Shown here: one piece after another, positions 9,019 to 17,443 of the stretch
How positions within the stretch are numbered: position 1 is the stretch's first letter
Layout: each line of letters opens with the position of its first letter
DNA from: Bradyrhizobium iriomotense
GTDB taxonomy: Bacteria > Pseudomonadota > Alphaproteobacteria > Rhizobiales > Xanthobacteraceae
Assembly: GCF_030160715.1 (NCBI RefSeq)
Contig: NZ_BSOW01000019.1
Coordinates: 1-64,000, forward strand
Reading direction: 5' to 3'
Length of the DNA: 64,000 bases
Notes under the pieces: generated by a model
Database searches by the model: none
What the model was told of the DNA's origin: nothing
What the model saw: the letters and a program-made list of their open reading frames with translations, nothing else
Translations under genes and position numbers: made by a program

Positions 9019-9981
9019 ATGGCCTACACTGAGGACCATATCGCGCTCGCCGCGGAATATGCGCTCGGCACACTCGATGCCGACGAGCGCACGCAGGTCG
9101 AGACCATGATGGCGGTGGACAACGAGTTCGCCGGCCTCGTGCAGGCCTGGCAATTGCGGCTGGGCGTGTTGAACCAGATGGTCGGCTCGGTCGAGCCGCG
9201 GCCGATCGTGTGGGAGAACATCAAGGCTGCGATCGGACCCATCAGGGCAACAGAGGAGCCGCAGGCGCTGCCTGAGGCGCCGCCGCCTCCGGTGTCGGAG
9301 CCGCCGGCCGAGCCGCAAGCTGCGCCCGACACCGCGCCGCAATTCGTGCCGCAAGTGCACGCGCCCGATTTCACCGTCTCGCAGGTGCCGATCGTCGACG
9401 ACACCAACGTGATCTATCTCGAAGGCCGCGTGAAGCGCTGGCGCAGCATCGCGTCCGCCGTCGGTGCGCTTGCCGCTGCGCTGTTCGTGGTGCTGTCGCT
9501 TCAGATCCTGCGGCCCGATGCGCTGCCTGGCGCGCTCCGTCCCGCGCCGCGGATTCAGACCGTCGAGGTGAAGACGCCTGCCGCGCCGCTGACGCCGTCA
9601 TCGCAATATGTCGCGCTGCTGCAGGGACAGGGCGGCGGTCCCGCCTTCATCCTCACCATCGACGGCGCGACCAAGAATTTCACGGTGCGCAAAGTGGGCG
9701 CCACGCCGGAGCCGGGCAAGAGCTTTGAGCTCTGGCTGATCTCCGACAAGCTGCCGCGCCCGCGCTCGCTCGGCGTGATCAACAATGGCGACTTTACCGC
9801 GCGCCCGGTGCTCGCCGGCTATGATGCCGACCTCATCAATGCCGCCACCTACGCCGTCACCGTCGAGCCCGCCGGCGGCTCGCCCAGCGGCCAGCCGACA
9901 TCCGCGCCGGTATTTTCCGGCAAGCTGATCGAGACCGTGCCGCCGTCCGAGCCGCAGGCCCCCCCAGGCGCCAAGAAGTAG
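9019..9981 (+). CDS. RskA-family membrane anti-sigma factor
   Basis: 320 residues from ATG 9019 (a TTG at 9016 is also in frame). A cytoplasmic anti-sigma domain of about 75 residues (DHIALAAEYALGTLDADER) is followed by a long Pro/Ala/Glu-rich linker (about 77-120), one transmembrane helix (about 139-162) and a periplasmic RskA domain with FILTIDGATKNFTVRKVG and KSFELWLISDKLPRPRSLGVI. It should sequester the upstream sigma factor at the membrane until regulated proteolysis. The linker and Pro-rich C-terminal tail are longer than usual. Confidence 0.88.
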   Translation: MAYTEDHIALAAEYALGTLDADERTQVETMMAVDNEFAGLVQAWQLRLGVLNQMVGSVEPRPIVWENIKAAIGPIRATEEPQALPEAPPPPVSEPPAEPQAAPDTAPQFVPQVHAPDFTVSQVPIVDDTNVIYLEGRVKRWRSIASAVGALAAALFVVLSLQILRPDALPGALRPAPRIQTVEVKTPAAPLTPSSQYVALLQGQGGGPAFILTIDGATKNFTVRKVGATPEPGKSFELWLISDKLPRPRSLGVINNGDFTARPVLAGYDADLINAATYAVTVEPAGGSPSGQPTSAPVFSGKLIETVPPSEPQAPPGAKK

Positions 9982-9986
9982 ATCGC

Positions 9987-10020
9987 GTAGCCCGGGTGAG
10001 CGGAGCGATACCCGGGACTG
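9987..10020. repeat. Short intergenic palindrome (GTAGCCCGGG type)
   Basis: GTAGCCCGGGTGAGC-GGAGCGATACCCGGGAC: the CCCGGGT/ACCCGGG arms pair around a short loop. Elements of this form are frequent between rhizobial genes. It directly follows the anti-sigma gene and may help terminate it. The rest of 10021-10184 shows no ORF; a CGGCGCGGTTCGCGCCG hairpin lies near 10144-10160. Confidence 0.5.
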
Positions 10021-10184
10021 GTCGATCTCGCATGTCGCCCTGGTCCATTTATCCGTCGCATCCCGACAATCCCGGCGGACTGTGGCGCCCCATTTGAACC
10101 TCCTTCCGTTTCACTGCGTCAAATTCGCGCAATTTGGCTGTACCGGCGCGGTTCGCGCCGGAGTGAAGGGGCGAGAGACATCGA

Positions 10185-11147
10185 ATGCTGGATCCAGCGA
10201 AGCCGCCGGGCATCTTCATTCATCAATATACGGGGCTGCCGCGCGGCCCGGCGTTCGAGCATTGGCGTGAGCGGGCTTTCGGATCGTGCGGGCTCGACGT
10301 CGCGCCGAGCCACGGCGACAGCATCGATTGCCGCCTCCAGGTCAGCCTGGTCGGCAACATCGTGCTCGGGATTCCCGAAGGTGCCTCCGCGCAGTTCTCG
10401 CGCACGCAAGGCGGTCTTGCCGACGGCTGCGACGATCTCGTGCTGATTGCGGCGCATTCGGGTCTCGTTCGCGTCCAGCAGAATGGCCACACGATCGATC
10501 TCGCGCCATCGCAGATGGTGCTCGCTGATCTCAGCATCACCGGCTCCGTCGGCCACACCGAGCAGGATCGTTTCACCACCATCCGCATGCCGCGCCGCGC
10601 GCTGCTCGAGATCAATCCACGCGCCGAGGAGAAGATCTCGCAACTCCTCTCCGACGGCGCGGTCGCCGAAACCATCACGCGCTACCATGCGCTCGCCGCC
10701 AATCACGCGCCGCATCTCGATGCGGTCGGCCAGCGCCTCACCGCACAGCACATGGTCGATCTCGTCGGTCTCCTGCTCGGCACCGATGCCGAGCACGCAG
10801 CGCTTGCCCGCGGCCGCGGCCACGCCGCCGCGCGTCTCGATCTGATGCGCGCCGACGTGATGTCGGCGCTCGGCCGCAACGATCTCAGCCTGTCGGAAGT
10901 CGCCGGACGCTCCGGTCTGAGCCCGCGCCAGGCGCAGCGGCTGTTCGAGCAGGCGGGCACCACCTTCACCGAATTCGTGCTCGAGCAGCGCCTGTTGCTC
11001 GCGCGAAAGCTGCTGCAGGATCCGCGATCGCGCGCACGCAAGATCAGCGACATCGCGCATTCCTCGGGCTTTGCGGATCTGTCCTATTTCAACCGCGCCT
11101 TCCGCAAGCGGTTCGGCTCGACGCCGTCGGAATTGCGCGAGGCGTGA
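10185..11147 (+). CDS. AraC-family transcriptional regulator
   Basis: 320 residues. The N-terminal half (about 50-170) looks like an AraC-type ligand-binding/cupin domain (LVGNIVLGIPEGASAQFSRT). The C-terminal two helix-turn-helix motifs are clear: DLSLSEVAGRSGLSPRQAQRLFEQAGTTFTEFV and KISDIAHSSGFADLSYFNRAFRKRFGSTPSELR. The effector is unknown. It is followed by an overlapping small ORF (GTGA junction), which it might control or be co-translated with. Confidence 0.9.
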   Translation: MLDPAKPPGIFIHQYTGLPRGPAFEHWRERAFGSCGLDVAPSHGDSIDCRLQVSLVGNIVLGIPEGASAQFSRTQGGLADGCDDLVLIAAHSGLVRVQQNGHTIDLAPSQMVLADLSITGSVGHTEQDRFTTIRMPRRALLEINPRAEEKISQLLSDGAVAETITRYHALAANHAPHLDAVGQRLTAQHMVDLVGLLLGTDAEHAALARGRGHAAARLDLMRADVMSALGRNDLSLSEVAGRSGLSPRQAQRLFEQAGTTFTEFVLEQRLLLARKLLQDPRSRARKISDIAHSSGFADLSYFNRAFRKRFGSTPSELREA

Positions 11148-11644
11148 CACGCTCAATCTCGCTGCTTCGGAAGACCCGCATGGAGATTCAGTTGACAGTC
11201 GCCGCACGCCGAATGGTTGGCGCGCTTGCCCAAGACGATTCACGCCGTCCGATGCAATTCGTTGGCATGCGCTGGCGCAGCATGTTGAACGAATGGATCA
11301 AGAGAGTGGTCAGGGTGGGCGGCACCGCGCATCGCGGGCGCAGTGCGTGGATCGCGCCGATCATGTTGGCGATCGACACCGCTCTGTCGGAAGCGGAAAG
11401 CGAGCAGACAAGAGTCAACGGAAGCATCGAGGATGCTCTGGCGCGTTCCGCCATCACGTTGGGGAACGGGACGGACGAATATCTCGAGCGAGAGCCGCTG
11501 GACAATGAGAACCAGCACCGCCTTGCGGTCGACATTTCCAATGGCCATCGGCAGCTCGATGAGTTGGCAGCTACGATCGCGGATCTAAGATCCGTGAAGG
11601 CTGACCTGTTGTCCCGCTTCCCGCATCCGAAACGACTGGAGTGA
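11144..11644 (+). CDS. Hypothetical protein overlapping the AraC gene
   Basis: Open frame of 166 codons starting with a GTG that overlaps the AraC stop by four bases; ATG 11180 or ATG 11282 are other possible starts. I recognise no family. The C-terminal part, about residues 85-166, has a helical, charged composition (LDNENQHRLAVDISNGHRQLDELAATIADLRSV) that resembles a real coding segment, whereas the first 60 residues look less natural. Codon use is somewhat less GC-biased than in neighbours. Existence is plausible, start uncertain, function unknown. Confidence 0.45.
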   Translation: MTRSISLLRKTRMEIQLTVAARRMVGALAQDDSRRPMQFVGMRWRSMLNEWIKRVVRVGGTAHRGRSAWIAPIMLAIDTALSEAESEQTRVNGSIEDALARSAITLGNGTDEYLEREPLDNENQHRLAVDISNGHRQLDELAATIADLRSVKADLLSRFPHPKRLE

Positions 11645-11944
11645 CGCGCAGGGATAGGGAGCTCAATTTCCCATTGAGCAGAAGCGTGGTGGCGCGCGAC
11701 GGGCGAAATCGAGGCGTTTTGTCGCTGCCAGAAGCCGCAAAGTGTGCCACGGCGAAACTGTTTTCACGCGTCGCGAAACACGCCTGAAACATTCGCCTCG
11801 CACCATCATCGGATTGACGAGAACCGCGGCGGCGCTTTTCGCGCGCAATGGTGCTGATCGCCGGCGAGCTTTGCCGGTATCGGAAGCACCCTTTTTGAAG
11901 AAGTCATTTTTTGAAGGTCACACTGACGTGACCGGGAGGGTCTC
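11645..11944. other. 300-base intergenic region before the SUMF1-like gene
   Basis: No convincing ORF on either strand. It is poorer in GC than its surroundings and contains an imperfect hairpin at about 11857-11882 (GATCGCCGGC...GCCGGTATC) and a TTTTT run near 11890-11905. It probably holds the promoter and 5' leader of the downstream gene. Confidence 0.4.
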
Positions 11945-12877
11945 ATGGGCCGCTTCATTGACCGGCCGTTTGCCCTGTTTGCGTTGCTGATGTCTGCTCT
12001 TTCGGCGCAGCTCGCGTCGGCGCAAACCATTGAGCAGGCTCCGACCAGCCTGGCATTGGCGAGCACTGATGCAGCAATACTCGATATGCGTCTATCGAAG
12101 CCGCTGTCGCGTAGCGAGGAAGCGGCGCTCAGGCCCAAGGATCGCTTCAGGGAATGCGCACACTGTCCCGAGATGGTGGTCGTCCCCGACGGCAGCTTCA
12201 TGATGGGCGCTAGCGCGAGCGAGGTGGGCAGCACCGAGGACGAGCGGCCGCAGCACCAGGTGACGGTGCAGCGCTTCGCTGCGGGACGTTGGCCCGTCAG
12301 CTTCGACGAATGGAGCGCCTGCGTGGCCGCAAGAGCGTGCAGCCCTCATCCGACCGAGCCGGCCGAGCACGTGCGCGATCCCGTGACCGGCATCCTCTGG
12401 CAGGAGGCCAGCCACTACGTGCAGTGGCTGTCGCGATTGACGGGGCGTCCCTACAGGCTCCTCAGCGAAGCCGAGCGCGAATACGTCGCGCGCGCCGGCA
12501 CGACCACCGCCTTCTGGTGGGGCGATGGCGCCGATCCGCATCTCGCCGACATCGCGGCCGCCAATCTGGTCGCCGATATCGGCATCGTGACGATCGCGAC
12601 CACGGCATCCCCGCCGCCCTCGGCCAACCCGTTCGGCCTCTTTGAGGTCCATGGCGGCGTCTATGACTGGGTCGAGGATTGCTGGCACGACAACTATGTC
12701 GGCGCGCCGAATGACGGATCGGCGTGGATCGCGGATGATTGCAAGGGCCACGTCCTGCGCGGCGGCGCCTTCAGCCGTGCGCTCCAGACCCGCCGCTCCG
12801 CTGCGCGTCTCTGGTTTGGTCCCCCGAACCGGATGAGCTATATGAGTGTACGCGTGGCACGGTCGATGGGGCCGTAG
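11945..12877 (+). CDS. Exported SUMF1/formylglycine-generating-enzyme-fold protein lacking the catalytic cysteines
   Basis: 310 residues with a signal peptide (about 1-26, cleavage after ASA). The SUMF1 fold is shown by VVVPDGSFMMGASASE, RFAAGRWPVSFDEW, YVQWLSRLTGRPYRLLSEAEREYVARAG, FGLFEVHGGVYDWVEDCW and LRGGAFSRAL. Genuine formylglycine-generating enzymes carry a cysteine pair in the stretch after RGGS; here the equivalent stretch (residues about 279-305) has no cysteine. It may therefore be one of the many SUMF1 paralogues with another oxidase or structural role. It is separated from the next flavoprotein gene by 22 bases, so they are probably co-transcribed. Confidence 0.85.
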   Translation: MGRFIDRPFALFALLMSALSAQLASAQTIEQAPTSLALASTDAAILDMRLSKPLSRSEEAALRPKDRFRECAHCPEMVVVPDGSFMMGASASEVGSTEDERPQHQVTVQRFAAGRWPVSFDEWSACVAARACSPHPTEPAEHVRDPVTGILWQEASHYVQWLSRLTGRPYRLLSEAEREYVARAGTTTAFWWGDGADPHLADIAAANLVADIGIVTIATTASPPPSANPFGLFEVHGGVYDWVEDCWHDNYVGAPNDGSAWIADDCKGHVLRGGAFSRALQTRRSAARLWFGPPNRMSYMSVRVARSMGP

Positions 12878-12899
12878 GAAGCGCGAAGCAGGACTTGGA

Positions 12900-14108
12900 A
12901 TGGCGCGCGTCGTAGTGCTCGGTGCCGGGTTCGCGGGGCTTTGGGCCGCCATCGGTGCTGCCCGCAAGCGCGACGAGATCGGCGCGGCTGGCAGCGACAT
13001 CGAGATCCTCGTCATCGACCGCAACCCGTACCACAACATCCGCGTGCGCAACTACGAGGTGGATCTCAGCGAGGTCGCACTTCCGCTGTCACAGCTTCTC
13101 GATCCCGTTGGTGTCGGTCACAGGCTCGGCGACGTCGAGGCCATCGACGTTGCGAAGGGCAGCGTCACCATCACCGCGAATGGCACGAGCGAGAACCTCG
13201 ACTATGACCGGCTGGTGCTGGCGCTCGGCAGCGAGGTGCCGCGGCCGGATATTCCGGGTCTCGGCGAGCACGCGTTCGATGTTGACACTTATGCCGCTGC
13301 CCTCAGGCTCGAGAACCATCTGACAACGCTCGGCCGCAGCGCGCCTGCACCGGGGCGAACGACGGTCGTGGTGGTCGGCGCGGGCTTCACCGGGATCGAG
13401 GCCGCGGCCGAGATGCCGAGCCGGCTCGCGCGCGCGGGCATCGCCGGTGGTCGCGTCATCCTGATCGATCCAAACCCGGTGGTCGGCGCGACCATCGGCG
13501 AGCGCGCCCGTCCGGTTATCAACGAGGCGCTCGCAGCGCTCGATGTCGAGACGCACCTCGGCGTGCGCATCGAGGCGATGGATGCGGCAAGCGTCCGCTT
13601 GAGCTCCCGCGAAGTCATTCCGACCCAGACGGTGATCTGGTGTGCCGGCATGCGCGCAAGCCCGCTAACCGCGACGTTGCCGGTCGAACGGGACCGTCTG
13701 GGCCGCATCCTGGTCGATCCCTTCATGCGCGTTGCTGATCTCGCCCACGTCTTCGCGGCCGGTGACGTCGCGTCCAGCGTGGTCGACGGGTTGCATCCGA
13801 CCGTGATGTCCTGCCAGTTCGCGCGCCCCATGGGCCGCTTCGCCGGCCACAATGTTATCGCCGACCTCGCAGGCCAGCCGATGCTGCCGCTGCGGATCGA
13901 CTGGTACGTGACGGTGCTTGATCTCGGCTCTTGGGGCGCGCTCTATACTGAAGGCTGGGACCGCGAGGTGCGCACGACAGGAGCCGCGGCGAAAGCGACC
14001 AAGCAGATCATCAATCACCAGCGCATCTATCCGCCGCTTACCGGCAAGAAAGAAGATTTGTTCGCCGCTGCTGCCCCGACAGTGCAGGCGCCGCCGCCAA
14101 GGAAATGA
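12900..14108 (+). CDS. NADH dehydrogenase-like (type II) FAD-dependent oxidoreductase
   Basis: 402 residues from ATG 12900. FAD-binding Rossmann motif VVVLGAGFAGLWAA lies at the N-terminus; the second dinucleotide motif VVVVGAGFTGIEAAAE lies near residue 159; the C-terminal FAD contact HVFAAGDVA is also present. This is the Ndh/pyridine nucleotide-disulphide oxidoreductase class, which typically passes electrons from NAD(P)H to quinones or another acceptor. No disulphide CxxxxC active site is present. It follows the SUMF1-like gene in an apparent operon and is followed by a large palindrome. Confidence 0.85.
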   Translation: MARVVVLGAGFAGLWAAIGAARKRDEIGAAGSDIEILVIDRNPYHNIRVRNYEVDLSEVALPLSQLLDPVGVGHRLGDVEAIDVAKGSVTITANGTSENLDYDRLVLALGSEVPRPDIPGLGEHAFDVDTYAAALRLENHLTTLGRSAPAPGRTTVVVVGAGFTGIEAAAEMPSRLARAGIAGGRVILIDPNPVVGATIGERARPVINEALAALDVETHLGVRIEAMDAASVRLSSREVIPTQTVIWCAGMRASPLTATLPVERDRLGRILVDPFMRVADLAHVFAAGDVASSVVDGLHPTVMSCQFARPMGRFAGHNVIADLAGQPMLPLRIDWYVTVLDLGSWGALYTEGWDREVRTTGAAAKATKQIINHQRIYPPLTGKKEDLFAAAAPTVQAPPPRK

Positions 14109-14128
14109 CGGCGCGCGCCGTGGTCTCC

Positions 14129-14182
14129 TCGGAGTCGTCCTCGCGAAAGCATGGGTCCTGGCTTTCGCCAGGACGACTCCGA
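14129..14182. repeat. Long intergenic palindrome (22-base arms)
   Basis: Left arm 14129-14150 and right arm 14161-14182 are inverted copies with one mismatch (TCGGAGTCGTCCTCGCGAAAGC against its complement), loop ATGGGTCCTG. Such palindromes after stop codons are common in Bradyrhizobium-type genomes and may act as terminators or mRNA-stabilising elements. Confidence 0.75.
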
Positions 14183-14299
14183 GTGGGCGGCGCGAGCATG
14201 CCGCGCCTCATTCTGGCGTCGTAGCCTTGGGTGGAGAGAGCTGGTGCGCTGTCTCGGCGGCGATCGTCAACCGTAGGAAAATCGCGACCCCAGAAATGA

Positions 14300-14328
14300 G
14301 AAAGCGCCCGTGGGGGGCGGGCGCTTTC
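14300..14328. terminator. Strong GC hairpin between convergent genes
   Basis: GAAAGCGCCCG-TGGGGG-CGGGCGCTTTC forms an 11-bp stem. It lies between the end of the plus-strand flavoprotein gene and the end of the minus-strand small membrane protein gene, so it could stop transcription from either side. No long T run follows, which lowers the confidence. The rest of 14183-14426 shows no ORF. Confidence 0.55.
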
Positions 14329-14426
14329 TGTAGTCGACTTGGGGTTGGGGTCGTCTACATATCCACATGGCGACTTTGGGGGGCTGGTAAAGAGCCACGT
14401 GAATTCTTGAATTCCGTCAAATCTCC

Positions 14427-14627
14427 TCAGCGAACCAGTGAAGCGTTCGAACTGGTGATTGCAACCGGCTTGCCGGCCTTGATGACGCGGGCGGTCTGGG
14501 TCGTGCCGTCATCGGAACCCGATCGCGCCGTGATGCCGAGGCCCGCCACCGCGATGCCAGCAACGAGGGCGACGACCACGATCTTGAGGTGGGTCGACCG
14601 ATCCGCGCTGTAGATCGAGTGGTTCAT
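14427..14627 (-). CDS. Small single-span membrane protein
   Basis: 66 residues from ATG 14627, chosen because GGAGG sits six bases upstream; the frame stays open further upstream to 14729 without a better start. One hydrophobic helix (about 15-33, KIVVVALVAGIAVAGLGI) follows a short polar N-terminus, and the C-terminal 33 residues are Thr/Ser/Ala-rich. No known family recognised. It lies alone between flhA and the flavoprotein gene. Confidence 0.65.
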   Translation of the reverse strand: MNHSIYSADRSTHLKIVVVALVAGIAVAGLGITARSGSDDGTTQTARVIKAGKPVAITSSNASLVR

Positions 14628-14928
14628 GGAAGCCTCCTGCCGCCATCTACCGAAGTAGTCGCCGGCTTCATCGGCGAGGTTCATGCCTTCGGTGCCCAAC
14701 AACGTAGTAATCGGAAGATTCGTTCCCAAGAGGCGATCACAAGGGCGTGAATAGACGTGAACAGCCGCGATCGAAAAGTCGCGATCGTGAATATTTATTC
14801 AGGTAACTCAGTCTGTTAGCTGGCTACCGCGAGTTCCTGAGCCAAATCAGCGGGTTGCCCCAAAACTGCAAAAACCATTTGCCTGTGGCGAAAAAACACG
14901 GATGAAACTCGGGCAAATCAGAAGCAAA
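14628..14928. other. Intergenic region between flhA and the small membrane protein
   Basis: About 300 bases without a convincing ORF and relatively AT-rich. It contains an inverted repeat CGCGATCG-AAAAG-TCGCGATCG near 14767-14787, likely promoter or operator sequence for the small membrane protein gene, and the untranslated tail of flhA, in which I see no clear intrinsic terminator. Confidence 0.4.
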
Positions 14929-17070
14929 TCAGATGCTTCCAACCGTTTTCAGCCGCGCCCGCGGATGGATTTCCGCCTGCGACAGCACGGTGGTTTGGGC
15001 GCGGAACCGCTCCACCAGGGAACGCACGAAGGGACGAATTGCCGCAGAGGTGACCAGCACCGGCGCCTCGCCCTCGCGTGCGGCGCGCTCGAAGGCCTCG
15101 CGCACGGCAGTCATGAACTCCGAAAGTTTCGAGGGTTGCATGGCGAGGCTGCGCTCCTCGCCCTGGCCGATGATGGATTCGGCAAAAGCCTGCTCCCATC
15201 GCGCCGACAGCGCGATCAGCGGCAGGTAGCCATTGTAGGAGGTGTTCTGCGCGCAGATCTGCCTCGCCAGGCGAGCGCGGACATGCTCGACCATGGTCGA
15301 GGGATTGCGCGAGAAGGCGAGCGAATCGGCGATGCCTTCCAAAATGGTCGAGAGATCCCGGATCGAGATGCGTTCGGCGAGCAGGAGCTGGAGCACGCGC
15401 TGGATGCCGGAGATGGTGACCTGGCCCGGCACGATGTCCTTGACCAGCTCGCCCTGCTCCTTCGGCAGCTCCTTGAGCAGCTTCTGCACCTCACCGTAGG
15501 ACAAGAGATCGGACATATTCGTCTTGAGCAGCTCGGTGAGATGGGTGGAGAGCACGGTCGCGGCGTCGACGACGGTGTAGCCCTTGAGCGAGGCCTCCTC
15601 CTTGAGGCTGGCATCGATCCAGGTCGCGGGCAGGCCGAAGGTCGGCTCGGTGGTGTGGATGCCGGGCACCTGCACCTGGTTGCCGGCGGGGTCCATCACC
15701 ATGAACTGGTTCGGCCAGATCTTGCCGGTGCCGGCGTCGACCTCCTTGATCTTGATGATGTAGGTGTTGGCCTCGAGCTGGACGTTGTCGAGGATGCGGA
15801 CGGCCGGCATCACAAAGCCCATCTCGATGGCGAGCGAGCGGCGCAGCGCCTTGATCTGCTCGGTGAGGCGGTCGGTGCCGTCGGGTCCGTTGACCAGCGG
15901 CAGCAGCGCATAGCCGAGCTCGATCTTGAGGTCGTCGATCTTCAGCGCCGCCGAGATCGGCTCTTCCGCGGCGGCGGCGCCCGGCGCACCGGGCTGACCT
16001 GCCGCGGGCGCGGCCTTGGCGGCTTCCTCGGCCCTGGCCGTGGTCCGCTTGTGGTTGCGCGCCGACCAGGCCAGCGCGCCGGCGCCGGCGCCGAGCGCAA
16101 GGAAGGGGATGGTCGGGATGCCCGGCAGGATCGCCAGCACGAGCATCACCGCCGACGACATTGCGAGCGCCTGGGGATAGCCGGAGAACTGCTTCATCAG
16201 CGCCTTGTCGGCGGCTCCGGAGACGCCGGCCTTGGAGACGAGCAGGCCGGCCGCGGTCGAGACGATCAGCGCCGGCACCTGGGTGACGAGGCCGTCGCCG
16301 ACGGTCAGCAGCGTGTAGCTGCGCCCGGCGTCGGCGAAGGACAGGCCCTGCTGCGCGACGCCGATGATCATGCCGCCGACGACGTTGATAAAGACGATCA
16401 AGAGGCCGGCGATGGCGTCGCCGCGGACGAATTTGGAGGCACCGTCCATGGCGCCGAAGAAGCCGCTCTCGTCCTCCAGCGCCTTGCGGCGCTCCTTGGC
16501 GACCTTCTCGTCGATCAGGCCGGCGGACAGATCGGCGTCGATCGCCATCTGCTTGCCGGGCATGGCGTCGAGGTGGAAGCGCGCTGCGACCTCGGCGATG
16601 CGGCCCGAACCCTTGGTGATGACGACGAAGTTGACGATGATCAGGATGGCAAAGACGATGATGCCGATGACGAAATTGCCGCCCATCACGAAGCTGCCGA
16701 AGGCTTCGATGACGTGGCCGGCTGCATCCGTGCCCTCGTGCCCGTGCGACAGGATCAGGCGGGTGGAAGCCATGTTGAGCGACAGCCTCAACATGGTCGA
16801 GATCAGCAGGATGGTCGGGAAGGCAGAGAATTCCAGCGGCGCCTGGATGAACAGCGACGTCATCAGGATCAGGATCGAGAGCGTGATCGAGATGGCCAGG
16901 AAGAGGTCCAGCACGATCGCAGGCAGCGGCAGGATCAACACCACCAGGATGGTGAGGATGCCGAGCGCCAGAGCGATATCGCCGCGCTTGAGGATGTTGC
17001 CGATTTCAGTGAGGGAGGGGATGCTCGGCTTCGGGCCGCCGACCCCTTGACCCGCGGTGACGTCGACCAT
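14929..17070 (-). CDS. flhA: FlhA flagellar export gate protein
   Basis: 713 residues from ATG 17070, selected because GGGAGG lies eight bases upstream and the protein then begins MVDVTAGQG like relatives; the frame remains open to 17172. The N-terminal half has eight predicted membrane helices (about 30-330) with ISITLSILILMTSLFIQAPLEFSAFPTILL and the conserved cytoplasmic FHIPEP-like loop region RFHLDAMPGKQMAIDADLSAGLIDE. The C-terminal half is the cytoplasmic substrate-docking domain with ILDNVQLEANTYIIKI and GLPATWID. It is the nonameric gate of the flagellar type III exporter. A CtrA-like box lies 170 bases upstream. Confidence 0.96.
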   Translation of the reverse strand: MVDVTAGQGVGGPKPSIPSLTEIGNILKRGDIALALGILTILVVLILPLPAIVLDLFLAISITLSILILMTSLFIQAPLEFSAFPTILLISTMLRLSLNMASTRLILSHGHEGTDAAGHVIEAFGSFVMGGNFVIGIIVFAILIIVNFVVITKGSGRIAEVAARFHLDAMPGKQMAIDADLSAGLIDEKVAKERRKALEDESGFFGAMDGASKFVRGDAIAGLLIVFINVVGGMIIGVAQQGLSFADAGRSYTLLTVGDGLVTQVPALIVSTAAGLLVSKAGVSGAADKALMKQFSGYPQALAMSSAVMLVLAILPGIPTIPFLALGAGAGALAWSARNHKRTTARAEEAAKAAPAAGQPGAPGAAAAEEPISAALKIDDLKIELGYALLPLVNGPDGTDRLTEQIKALRRSLAIEMGFVMPAVRILDNVQLEANTYIIKIKEVDAGTGKIWPNQFMVMDPAGNQVQVPGIHTTEPTFGLPATWIDASLKEEASLKGYTVVDAATVLSTHLTELLKTNMSDLLSYGEVQKLLKELPKEQGELVKDIVPGQVTISGIQRVLQLLLAERISIRDLSTILEGIADSLAFSRNPSTMVEHVRARLARQICAQNTSYNGYLPLIALSARWEQAFAESIIGQGEERSLAMQPSKLSEFMTAVREAFERAAREGEAPVLVTSAAIRPFVRSLVERFRAQTTVLSQAEIHPRARLKTVGSI

Positions 17071-17240
17071 GGTTGCTGCCTCCCCGCGTGATTGCCGCCC
17101 ACGCGCGCCAAACGTCTGCGCGGCGGCCGATGGGCCACCGTTCCGAAAGTGAGGCACCGCACTGGCGTCCACGGGGGATCTCCCGTCTTACGCGGCCGAC
17201 GACACTCGACTTCACCCGGCAATTTTTGCCCGGTGTATGG

Positions 17241-17255
17241 TTAGCAAAGGGTTAA
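17241..17255. promoter_or_regulatory. Candidate CtrA box upstream of flhA
   Basis: TTAG-CAAAGGG-TTAA (minus strand TTAA-CCCTTTG-CTAA) matches the CtrA consensus TTAA-N7-TTAA with one mismatch, 170 bases upstream of the flhA start. Caulobacter flhA is a known CtrA target and ctrA itself is in this window. TTAA is rare in this GC-rich DNA. Confidence 0.55.
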
Positions 17256-17295
17256 CGGAGGGTGCGGCAGGAGTACGGGGAGGGGGTTTTTAGCC

Positions 17296-17422
17296 GTCAT
17301 TCCGGGGCGCCCGAAGGGCGAGCCCGGAATCCATCGTGCCGCAAGCAATGCGGAGACATGGATTCTCTGATGCGCAATTGCGCATCATAGCTCGCGCCAA
17401 GAGGGGCGCGCCCCGGAATGAC
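17296..17422. repeat. Intergenic repeat with inverted ends (GTCATTCCGGGGCG type)
   Basis: Starts GTCATTCCGGGGCGC and ends GCGCCCCGGAATGAC, with internal palindromes (GATGCGCAATTGCGCATC near 17369-17386). It fills the space between flhA and the CusF-like gene, after the minus-strand operon's stop. A degenerate relative is at 2786-2863. It probably functions as an RNA hairpin element. Confidence 0.75.
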
Positions 17423-17443
17423 CATGGTGGAAGGCCGACGATC

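Noticed and set aside
7858-9360. 500-codon open frame on the minus strand across fliJ, sigma and anti-sigma genes
   Set aside because: Spans three well supported plus-strand genes; composition (His/Arg/Leu-rich) is that of a shadow.
12900-14108. Disulphide oxidoreductase (e.g. thioredoxin reductase-like) reading of the flavoprotein
   Set aside because: No CxxC or CxxxxC active site; the pattern fits type II NADH dehydrogenase-like proteins better.
14902-17091. 729-codon open frame on the plus strand
   Set aside because: Antisense shadow of flhA, which has clear family motifs on the other strand.
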